Below, piece after piece: positions 1-5,767 of a DNA stretch of 12,492 bases (within the stretch, counting starts at the first letter, position 1; each line of letters starts with the position of its first letter). The stretch spans positions 1 to 12,492 of the forward strand of contig DIXO01000054.1 in the NCBI GenBank assembly GCA_002428735.1, in the 5' to 3' direction. The stretch is from Syntrophaceae bacterium UBA6078. GTDB lineage: Bacteria > Desulfobacterota > Syntrophia > Syntrophales > UBA2210. The notes below the pieces were generated by a model, which worked only from the letters and a program-made list of their open reading frames with translations, had not been told where the DNA came from and did not search any database. Made by a program: the position numbers and the translations under genes.

Positions 1-2
1 AA

Positions 3-21
3 GTTTTTCAACAACCTGCTA
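3..21. repeat. IS terminal repeat, left edge
   Basis: The 19 bases GTTTTTCAACAACCTGCTA occur again, exactly reverse-complemented, at 12352-12370, where a transposase start follows. This copy should therefore be the outer end of an IS whose body lies to the left of the window. The real IS end is probably near base 18, because the adjoining CTAG on this side and TTAG on the right side look like target sequence. The repeat breaks the coding frame of the rubrerythrin-thioesterase gene and supplies its stop codon. Only the terminus is visible, so the IS family, length and orientation cannot be read here. Confidence 0.75.
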
Positions 22-586
22 GAGCTGTGACAACGTTGGTGGCGCTGTGACGGGCCGCGGTGACCCCCGCCGCGTTGTCCATCAGCTTCATCAGCTCCCC
101 GCCATGGACAAACCCCGCCGGATTGGCCTGAGCGGGAAGCATCAACTGAGCCATAGTGAGGACCGAGTGCCTGACGGTTCTTCCTTCCAACGGCGTAGCG
201 TTTTCAAAACCGTGGAGAATTTCCTCGTATTTCGTTCGGTGGGTTTCCTCAACCTTCTCGATCCGATCGAAGAAGGCAGCTATTTCATCGAATTCTTCTT
301 TCCTGGCCGTATCGGCAGACTTCCGATAGAAGGCCGTTGCTTCCTCTTCGTGCTCGATGGCGGCCTGCAGGCTCGCTTTGACGTCCCCTCCCCTCCCCAA
401 GAAGAGGTATTCATGCTCGGCGTGCTCGGCTTCGTTCCGGGCAGTCTGGTGGAAAACATCGGCGATCAGATCGAATCCTTCGTCGCTCGCCCTCTTCCCG
501 GCGTAGATATACTCAAAATAGGACCTCAACTCATGGTCAAATGCCTCGCGGAGATTTATTTCGGTCTTGCTCCCCTTCAGATCCAT
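8..586 (-). pseudogene. rubrerythrin-acyl-CoA thioesterase fusion, 3' end lost to an IS
   Basis: Residues 1-128 are a rubrerythrin-type four-helix diiron domain. The usual ligands are visible: E19, E52 and H55 (NEAEH), E78 and E81, and E113 and H116 (EETH). Rubrerythrins generally reduce peroxide in anaerobes. The usual C-terminal rubredoxin domain with its Cys pairs is absent. In its place, from about residue 133, a hotdog acyl-CoA hydrolase begins, with the motif HGGELMKLMDNAAG (161-174; D170 is the likely catalytic Asp). The thioesterase stops after NVVTA. The last residues, LAGC, and the stop codon come from the IS terminal repeat, so most of this domain is gone. The start is well supported: AAGGAG (reverse complement of 595-600) lies 8 bases upstream. 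The gene lies 92 bases downstream of the GNAT-deacetylase gene and probably has its own promoter. The diiron domain is intact, so a truncated protein could still be made. Confidence 0.8.
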
Positions 587-622
587 GATAAAAACTCCTT
601 TCGGAAAGAATACATGCTGATC

Positions 623-651
623 AGGCTATTGGATTGCCGTGAACATGTCAA
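623..651 (-). promoter_or_regulatory. candidate sigma-70 promoter for the rubrerythrin fusion
   Basis: On the minus strand a perfect TTGACA (bases 651-646) is followed after 17 bases by TAGCCT (628-623), a weak -10 element. The predicted start would lie about 30 bases before the ribosome binding site. The -35 match and the spacing are good and the -10 is poor, so this is a moderate call. Confidence 0.4.
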
Positions 652-678
652 GGAGTATGGGCTTTTCAATGCAATTTC

Positions 679-2460
679 TCACGCACCTTTGCTGATCTGA
701 TATTTCTCCGCCCTCCGGGGAAACCCGTTGCATCCTTCCCAGAGTCCCCGGAAGAACTGAGCGGCGTTGCCTCCCAGCGACCGGGTACGATACCCTCCCT
801 CTTGGACAACGATGGTGGGGAGGCGCAGGGATCCAATGCTCCTGCCGTTCGCATAGAACTCCTTTGCCGAGAGGTTCCACGTGCCCGTGGGGTCCCCGCG
901 AGCCGTATCCAAGCCGAAAGCAACGATCAGAAAACGCGGCTTGAAACGGGTGATCCGTTTGAGGGCTTTTTCCACTGTCTGTTCGTAAGCAGCCCCGCTC
1001 ACTTTCTCGGGAAGGGCATAGTTGACATTGTATCCCCGCCCTGTTCCCTCCCCCCGCTCGTCGGGGAAACCGTTGAAGTAAGGGTAGGCGAAGCGGGGAT
1101 GGCCGTGGATCGATATGGTCAGGACATCGGGCCGCTCGTAGAATATCTCCTGTGTTCCGTTTCCGTGGTGGTAGTCGATATCGAGGATCGCCAGCCTCCC
1201 GTAGGCGCTGAGGTAGTGTGCCGCAACGGCAGCTGAATTGAAATAGCAGAAGCCGCCGAAGGCACCCCGTTCGGCGTGGTGTCCCGGCGGGCGGACCAGA
1301 GCGTAGGCGAGACGGTACCCTTCAAGAATTGCCTTTGCGGCTGTCAGGGTGCAGTCGACGGCCCGCTTGGCCGCCAGATAGGCGTTCTTGTTCAGGGGTG
1401 TAAAGGTGTCGATGCAGTAGTACCCCGCCCGCACGGGCATCTCCTTGGGGGGACGGGCGTTGTTACGAATGGGGAAAACGTACGGATAAACAGACTTTCC
1501 CGGTTTGAGGAGAGAACACATCCGTTTGAAGTATTCCACATAGCGGGTATCGTGAACGGCTTTGATATGCCGCTCAGGAAAATGATGGGGTTTCATCCGC
1601 TCAAAGATATCGAGGTTTTTAATTCCTTCGAGGATCCGATCGATCCGTACCGGAGCTTCAACATACCCCCGCTCATGAACATGGTGTATCTCGTGTTTGT
1701 CGTTAATCACCAGAGCGATCCTCTTTTCAATCGACTGCGTGATGTGAATGGGTTTCGGGTGGCGAGACCGGGTGTACTTCGGCGGACGGACCCGGACCGG
1801 ATCGTCGGTAATGGATGAGAGAACCATGTCGATGTAGCCGGGAGGACAGGACGAGCCGTACTTCCGTGTGAGAATGGCCCGCACGATATTCCGGAGAAGC
1901 GCCGCGGAGAGAGAAACATCCCGTCCCAAAGGGTCGAAAACCAGGTAAGGAGGGCAGTCGTCCCCGGGTTTGAAGGGAGTCTCGTAAGCGGTGTTGCTGA
2001 TCGGGTATGCACCGTACCTCTCGTAGAAGCGCAGCCGTTTGCGGCTCTGCGCCCGTTCCGCCTCGTTTGTGCACAGCGTGGGATCATCGGGGAGACACTC
2101 GAAAAAGAGGCCGATCTCGCTGAGGGCAGCCGCCTCCTCGCGGACCCGATCATACAGGGCACCGCCGACCCCGCGCCCCGGCCGCTTTGCCTCTATAGAG
2201 ATGTAATCGAGATAACAGAACCCTACGTCGGGTGCGTGCTGCAGGAGGGCAAAGCCCTTCACGTCTCCCCGCTGACCGTCAGCCACGAAGAGAACCGACT
2301 TGAAGCGGTACTTCATGGGATTACGGAGTTGGAGGGGGAGCTTGGCTATATCGTTTTCGTCAAGAGCGGCAAACTGGCTCCGCAGGATGGCCTGCACCTG
2401 AACAACGGCCTCCCGATCGCGGGGGAGCGTATCATCATAGATGCGCCGGATACGAAACAT
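679..2460 (-). CDS. GNAT acetyltransferase fused to HDAC/acetylpolyamine amidohydrolase-type deacetylase
   Basis: This bifunctional protein has 593 residues. Residues 1-180 are a GNAT N-acetyltransferase domain: strand LDYISIEAKR, then acetyl-CoA pyrophosphate loop RPGRGVGG (93-100), then an FYERYG segment (145-150). After a linker, residues 247-580 are a zinc deacetylase. The motifs are RPPGHHAERGAFGGFCYFN (catalytic pair H394, H395), DIDYHHGNGTQEIFY (zinc ligands D429 and H431), FGLDTARGDP (third ligand D518) and EGGY (catalytic Y557). The DYHHGNGTQ-IFYER and HG-P-FAYPYFNG stretches resemble acetylpolyamine amidohydrolases more than eukaryotic HDACs. The enzyme may therefore both add and remove an acetyl group, on a polyamine or on a lysine as in the AcuA/AcuC pair of Bacillus; the substrate is inference. 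The domain calls are firm because every catalytic residue is present. AAAGGAG lies 10 bases before the ATG. The gene sits between the DUF2179 gene and the rubrerythrin fusion, all on the same strand. Confidence 0.9.
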   Translation of the reverse strand: MFRIRRIYDDTLPRDREAVVQVQAILRSQFAALDENDIAKLPLQLRNPMKYRFKSVLFVADGQRGDVKGFALLQHAPDVGFCYLDYISIEAKRPGRGVGGALYDRVREEAAALSEIGLFFECLPDDPTLCTNEAERAQSRKRLRFYERYGAYPISNTAYETPFKPGDDCPPYLVFDPLGRDVSLSAALLRNIVRAILTRKYGSSCPPGYIDMVLSSITDDPVRVRPPKYTRSRHPKPIHITQSIEKRIALVINDKHEIHHVHERGYVEAPVRIDRILEGIKNLDIFERMKPHHFPERHIKAVHDTRYVEYFKRMCSLLKPGKSVYPYVFPIRNNARPPKEMPVRAGYYCIDTFTPLNKNAYLAAKRAVDCTLTAAKAILEGYRLAYALVRPPGHHAERGAFGGFCYFNSAAVAAHYLSAYGRLAILDIDYHHGNGTQEIFYERPDVLTISIHGHPRFAYPYFNGFPDERGEGTGRGYNVNYALPEKVSGAAYEQTVEKALKRITRFKPRFLIVAFGLDTARGDPTGTWNLSAKEFYANGRSIGSLRLPTIVVQEGGYRTRSLGGNAAQFFRGLWEGCNGFPRRAEKYQISKGA

Positions 2461-2487
2461 CCCTGATTTCTCCTTTCTTCGATCACA

Positions 2488-2510
2488 GTTCAGGGCTGAA
2501 CGATATCATA
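2488..2510 (-). promoter_or_regulatory. possible -10 element with overlapping palindrome upstream of the GNAT-deacetylase gene
   Basis: Reading the minus strand, TATGAT (2510-2505) is a good -10 hexamer without a clear -35. It is followed at once by the palindrome GTTCAG-CC-CTGAAC (2501-2488), where the transcription start should fall. A palindrome there could be an operator. It is short and occurs once, so confidence is low. Confidence 0.22.
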
Positions 2511-2574
2511 CTTCCGCAGGGGGGCATATGGTTTATTGGTGGTGCAGCATAGTCAAAAAGACAACATTCGAGGA

Positions 2575-3156
2575 CTATTCCTTTCTCCTCAGCCAGAGAA
2601 AATCGCTGAACCTCCGCGTGGGAGGAAAGATCCCCTCTCTCACGGAGCGGACGTCTTCGATTGAATAGAAGGCACGGGGGTTGTATGTCTGTACACTGTC
2701 CACCACCGCCTTGATCTTCTCCCGATCGATAATGGTGAATATCAGCTTGACCGGGCCCTGCGCCCCTTCAGCGTCCACCGTGGTAACCCCGTATCCTGCC
2801 GAACGGAGATGGCTGACAAGCTGCGTGGCGTCTCTCTGAGTGATGATGCGCAGGATGACCCTCCCCACAGCCAGCCGCTCCTCTATAAAAATCCCCACCA
2901 GATTTCCACCGGAGAAGCCGAAGGCATAGGCGAGGTAGTACACAGGATTGCTGAGGTTCTGCATGATCTGACCGATTGCCATCAGCCAGATGAGGATTTC
3001 AAAGAAGCCGAAAATGGGGGCGAGCATCTTCATCCCCCGAGAGATATATATGATACGGATCGTTCCCAGCGTCACGTCCACAATCCGCGCCAGAGCGATT
3101 AGAAGAGGAATGATAACCCAGGTAAAAAGGGGGGAACTAAACAAAGAGATGTCCAT
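2575..3156 (-). CDS. DUF2179/UPF0316 family membrane protein
   Basis: A small integral membrane protein of about 193 residues. Hydrophobic segments lie at about residues 12-32, 48-66 and 76-95 (numbered from the upstream Met). A soluble C-terminal domain at about 105-175 holds the glycine-containing GYGVTTVDAEG loop and the FTIIDREKIKAVVDSVQ helix typical of DUF2179. Length and order match UPF0316 proteins. Their function is not established; the C-terminal domain is also found on other membrane proteins and is suspected to bind a small ligand. The start at 3156 is chosen because GAGAGGGA ends 9 bases before it. The upstream ATG at 3165 directly abuts that sequence, leaving no usable spacing, but it would add only MNI. 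The gene lies 114 bases upstream of the GNAT-deacetylase gene on the same strand and is divergent from the flavoprotein gene. Confidence 0.85.
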   Translation of the reverse strand: MDISLFSSPLFTWVIIPLLIALARIVDVTLGTIRIIYISRGMKMLAPIFGFFEILIWLMAIGQIMQNLSNPVYYLAYAFGFSGGNLVGIFIEERLAVGRVILRIITQRDATQLVSHLRSAGYGVTTVDAEGAQGPVKLIFTIIDREKIKAVVDSVQTYNPRAFYSIEDVRSVREGIFPPTRRFSDFLWLRRKE

Positions 3157-3165
3157 GATATTCAT

Positions 3166-3508
3166 TCCCTCTCGAATCGTACGGATTTCTATCGGTCATC
3201 CTTAAGAAAAAATCAAGCCCTTTGCCAAAGGACCCATAGAGACCCAAAAGGATATGCAATCTTTTCGATGAGCTTTCTTTGCTCGAGCGTTTTATATTAT
3301 TTTACTATGAAACAAAGCAACCTTAACAAAAATCATCTCTATTCAACCATTGCACAACCTGCCGCTGATTTATCCTTATTGGAACCATCAGTTCTGTTTG
3401 TTTCTCACTTTTATGCTCCTCGTAGCTCTGGAGAATCCGCGTGAATTTTCATTGACAATAAGTGGATACCGCTGTTAAGTTTACCCCACTAAAAAGCAGG
3501 AGGGGCAT
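3166..3508. other. divergent intergenic region
   Basis: This 343-base, AT-rich stretch separates the minus-strand block from the flavoprotein gene. It should carry promoters for both sides. The plus-strand one is listed separately. On the minus strand TTGATT (3216-3211) and ATAGAA (3192-3187), 18 bases apart, are a weak candidate. I see no coding region, strong hairpin or repeat in 3240-3440. Confidence 0.5.
3452..3481 (+). promoter_or_regulatory. candidate sigma-70 promoter for the flavoprotein gene
   Basis: A perfect TTGACA (3452-3457) is followed after 17-18 bases by TTAAGT/TAAGTT (3475-3481), ending 27 bases before the ATG. That leaves a very short leader with just the ribosome binding site. 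The -10 is imperfect. Confidence 0.45.
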
Positions 3509-4624
3509 ATGATCAAAACCAGACTTACTGAATTACTCGGCATAACGTATCCTATCATGCAGGCAGGCATGGGGCCATTCAGCAACAACAATCTGTGCGT
3601 TGCCGCGGCAAACGCGGGGGTGCTTGGGCTGCTTTCCACCAGCGGTCTTTTTAACAAGAAGGATAAGCCGGTCATCTATAACGCGTTTTGCGACACCGGG
3701 GAGGCCAACCGTGACGACGATATGGCCACGGTACTGGAAGCGGTTCTGAAGCGAACCCACCGTCTGGTAAAAGACAAGAAGGGGGTCTTCGGCCCGAATG
3801 TCATGGTATCGGCGGAACTCAAAGAGTACTCGAAAATCATGATTGACACGGCCATAAGGGTGCGGGAGAAAAATCCCGAGATGAAAAATACCCTCAAGGT
3901 AATCTATACCTCCGCCGGTGATCCCATGGGCTGGGGAGACATGATCAAAGGAGCAGGGTTTACCTGGATTCATATTGTCCCCTCCGTCAGGGCCGCTCTC
4001 CGCGCCAAGAAAGCGGGTGTTGACGTGATCGTCGCCTCGGGTCATGAAGGCGGTTTTCATACCCATTGGGAACCGCTTCACTCCATGGTGCTGTTCCCCG
4101 CCGTCGTCGAAGCTGTTTCGGATGAGAAGACACTAGTAGTGGGTGGAGGCGGGGTTGGCGACGGCAAGACGCTGGCAGCCACCCTGGCTTTGGGATGTGA
4201 TGGAGCGCTGATGGGGACGCGTTTTCTCGCCACCCAGGAAAGCGATTTTCCCCCGCTCTGGAAGCAGGCCGTTGTGGACGCCACAGATCGCGGCACCCTG
4301 GTGGCCCGCGGGTATGTGGGCCCGGCCCGATGGCTGAGAAACCCCCGCAGTGAAGAGCACGCGGTGAACACTCTGAAAAAGTCACCCGGTGTCTTCCTCG
4401 GCACGCCCGATAGCTATACTACCATGGAAGATACGTCGCTGATTGAATACGAGGACGAATCAATCAGGGCGGTATACGAAGGAGACAAGAAAAAGGCCAT
4501 GATGGCCGGCGGCGAGGTTGCCCAGCGTATCACCGACATGCCGAAGGTTGAAGACATGGTCCGGAATATCATGAAAGAAGCCGAAGAAATTCTGGCAAGT
4601 CTGCCCAAGAAATTTCTGCGATAA
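3509..4624 (+). CDS. nitronate monooxygenase / 2-nitropropane dioxygenase family flavoprotein
   Basis: A 371-residue FMN-dependent TIM-barrel protein. The N-terminus TRLTELLGITYPIMQAGMG (4-22) is the standard opening of nitronate monooxygenases and FabK-like enoyl reductases. The FMN phosphate-binding region is VVGGGGVGDGKTLAATLALG (210-229), followed by GALMGTRFLATQES (232-245). The C-terminal helix pattern GGEVAQRI-DMPKVEDMVRNIMKEAEE is also typical. The active-site signature, usually A-Q-G-x-E-A-G-G-H, reads ASGHEGGFH (176-184). The catalytic-position His (H184) is kept, but the glycine before it is Phe. Cytoplasmic oxidoreductase is safe; the substrate is uncertain, since many family members act on nitronates while others are enoyl reductases or unknown. 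AGGAGG lies 5 bases before the ATG. The gene stands alone between a promoter and a hairpin, so it is probably monocistronic. Confidence 0.88.
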   Translation: MIKTRLTELLGITYPIMQAGMGPFSNNNLCVAAANAGVLGLLSTSGLFNKKDKPVIYNAFCDTGEANRDDDMATVLEAVLKRTHRLVKDKKGVFGPNVMVSAELKEYSKIMIDTAIRVREKNPEMKNTLKVIYTSAGDPMGWGDMIKGAGFTWIHIVPSVRAALRAKKAGVDVIVASGHEGGFHTHWEPLHSMVLFPAVVEAVSDEKTLVVGGGGVGDGKTLAATLALGCDGALMGTRFLATQESDFPPLWKQAVVDATDRGTLVARGYVGPARWLRNPRSEEHAVNTLKKSPGVFLGTPDSYTTMEDTSLIEYEDESIRAVYEGDKKKAMMAGGEVAQRITDMPKVEDMVRNIMKEAEEILASLPKKFLR

Positions 4625-4646
4625 CTACTCAAATCGAAAAAGGAAT

Positions 4647-4678
4647 TTGCCGGAGGTGGTTGTACACCCCTCCGGCAA
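4647..4678 (+). terminator. hairpin after the flavoprotein gene
   Basis: A perfect 10-base-pair stem, TTGCCGGAGG (4647-4656) with CCTCCGGCAA (4669-4678), has a 12-base loop and starts 22 bases after the stop codon. Its place fits a transcript end, but no T-run follows on the plus strand, so it may be a 3'-end stabiliser or a factor-assisted terminator. The rest of the gap up to 4878 holds no gene or repeat that I can support. Confidence 0.45.
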
Positions 4679-4878
4679 TCGGCATGGTTACTTTTACACT
4701 CCGGAATCACCCCTTGCCATTGTACCTGTAGAATATCACACGCAAGAAAGTCGCAATGATCGAAACATCCCGGTTTTCTTTTTTTATCGATCAAAGGGCG
4801 ACACCCATCCCGCATGGTCCCCCTGGGTTGCTTCGCCTGCAATGCAGTCACTATCTAGGGCGCCATGCATTTTTCCCC

Positions 4879-4905
4879 TCAAGTTTTAATACAAAGTGCC
4901 GATAG
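4879..4905 (+). promoter_or_regulatory. sigma-28 (FliA)-type promoter
   Basis: TCAAGTTT (4879-4886), then exactly 11 bases, then GCCGATAG (4898-4905). The enterobacterial FliA consensus is TAAAGTTT-N11-GCCGATAA, so 14 of 16 specified bases match with the correct spacing. Transcription would start near 4912, about 14 bases before the riboswitch aptamer, which is the expected layout for a riboswitch leader. Sigma-28 normally drives late flagellar and chemotaxis genes. No flagellar gene is visible in the window. Confidence 0.65.
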
Positions 4906-4925
4906 ATAGCTCAAAGAGAATATTC

Positions 4926-5022
4926 GTTTACTGACGGGCAAACCTTCCGAAAGGTTGGGGCGCAAAGCCACCGGTTTAAGTCTGCGTACCGCAGATATGG
5001 CAGCGGGGCTGCGAGGTAGAAC
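4926..5022 (+). promoter_or_regulatory. GEMM-I riboswitch aptamer (cyclic di-GMP class)
   Basis: The conserved GEMM-I core is present in order: GGGCAAACC, the GAAA tetraloop in CCGAAAGG (4944-4951), GGGGCGCAAAGCC (4957-4969), CCGGTTTAAG (4971-4980), the variable arm TCTGCG/CGCAGA, then GGCAGCGGGGCTGC (4999-5012). GTTTAC (4926-4931) can close P1 with GTAGAAC (5016-5022) with one bulge. The GGG before CAAACC is kept, which favours cyclic di-GMP. However, some GEMM-I members in Desulfobacterota such as Geobacter sense 3',3'-cGAMP, and I cannot exclude that. A terminator follows at once, so control is probably by premature termination ahead of the small gene at 5200. Confidence 0.9.
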
Positions 5023-5026
5023 AGAG

Positions 5027-5060
5027 AAAAGCCGCTTGCCAGCCGGAAAGCGGCTTTTTT
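5027..5060 (+). terminator. riboswitch expression-platform terminator
   Basis: AAAAGCCGCTT (5027-5037) pairs with AAGCGGCTTTT (5048-5058) around a 10-base loop, and the right arm runs into six T residues (5055-5060). This is a textbook intrinsic terminator, 5 bases after the aptamer. An alternative pairing of 5007-5015 with 5035-5044 (nine pairs with one bulged C) would break both the aptamer core and this stem. Confidence 0.88.
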
Positions 5061-5084
5061 ATGAGCAGTTAATGCGACCCCCCC

Positions 5085-5124
5085 TTTCGGTACGGTTAAA
5101 AAGGACATACGAACCATACTGAAA
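5085..5124 (+). other. long hairpin in the distal leader
   Basis: Between the riboswitch terminator and the small gene, 5085-5097 and 5112-5124 can form a stem of 13 positions with one G-U wobble and one mismatch, around a 14-base A-rich loop. Downstream, GGGC (5127-5130) with GCCC, and AAGCC with GGCTT before the ribosome binding site, add shorter hairpins. I do not recognise this fold as a known RNA family. It would be present only in read-through transcripts. Confidence 0.4.
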
Positions 5125-5199
5125 CAGGGCGGCACCGCAGCCCATGACGAGTCAAAAGCCCCCCGGTGCGCAAGGCTTATCGACAGGAGGAACGAAATC

Positions 5200-5478
5200 A
5201 TGGTGGAAAGTACTCAGGGAACTTCATCCATACCGGGCGTCCTTTTTCCTCACACGACAGCCGGAAAAGATGCTGACATTGCCGATAAGGCAGACACGCT
5301 GAAAGGAGAGAGACTGAATAACAGGGCGACGCTGACCGCCCCAAAAGCGGAAACCATTGAGAGTCATGAATCGGAGGATGCGAAGATACCCGTAAAGGAG
5401 GAGAAAGCAGTTCACGAGTCATCGGAATCACTCCGGAATGAACCTCCTCCCGGCAGCAGGCTGGATATCCTGGCATAA
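5200..5478 (+). CDS. small hydrophilic protein behind a sigma-28 promoter and riboswitch
   Basis: A 92-residue protein that I do not recognise. It is rich in Glu, Lys, Ser, Ala and Thr. It has no Cys, no Trp, no membrane segment and no signal peptide, so it is probably largely disordered. A short hydrophobic patch (IPGVLFP, 11-17) lies near the N-terminus, and the chain ends in GSRLDILA. The gene is credible because AGGAGG lies 9 bases before the ATG and because a sigma-28-type promoter, a GEMM aptamer and a terminator lead directly to it. That context suggests a role in motility or surface behaviour, controlled by both the flagellar sigma factor and a cyclic dinucleotide. It shows no FlgM, FlaG or YcgR/PilZ motif that I can see. 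No other gene appears to share its transcript. Confidence 0.72.
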   Translation: MVESTQGTSSIPGVLFPHTTAGKDADIADKADTLKGERLNNRATLTAPKAETIESHESEDAKIPVKEEKAVHESSESLRNEPPPGSRLDILA

Positions 5479-5496
5479 AACACGTAAGATGGCATC

Positions 5497-5553
5497 CCGG
5501 CCTCTTGTATCGGCCGGTCGGAACGCAGATCCCCCCGTTCTTCAAAACAGGGG
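5497..5553 (+). terminator. two weak hairpins after the small gene
   Basis: CCGGCC (5497-5502) pairs with GGCCGG (5512-5517), and CCCCCGTT (5532-5539 region) pairs with AACAGGGG (5546-5553) with one mismatch. A T-rich run follows from about 5565. Together they could end the small gene's transcript. Neither is a textbook terminator. The remaining bases to 5767 hold another short hairpin (CCCCC-TTAAT-GGGGG, 5636-5650) and no gene. Confidence 0.3.
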
Positions 5554-5767
5554 AACCCGTCTCATATTTTTCTTGATTTTTAGTCTTTTTCTCCATATAG
5601 GTGGCAACTCTTACTGACAGAGCCCTTTACCGTCGCCCCCTTAATGGGGGATGTGTAAAAGCCAAAAAATATCAGGGTATCACCTTCCCCCACACAATAA
5701 TACCGTGTGATGACTTGATGGCGATGGAACGAACATCGACTTTCACACGCCGGAAAACTTTTTTGAC

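Noticed and set aside
47..700. 217-residue plus-strand open frame
   Set aside because: It is antisense to the rubrerythrin fusion, which has diiron ligands and a clear ribosome binding site; the plus frame has no recognisable domain.
4647..4889. 80-residue plus-strand open frame
   Set aside because: It begins inside the post-flavoprotein hairpin, has an unlikely composition and no ribosome binding site.
5280..5287. GCCGATAA, a perfect sigma-28 -10 element
   Set aside because: It lies inside the 92-residue gene and has no TAAA- or TCAA-like element 11 bases upstream.
5690..5710. CACAC-N9-GTGTG inverted repeat upstream of the kinase as an operator
   Set aside because: Five-base arms with a wide centre are expected by chance at this frequency.
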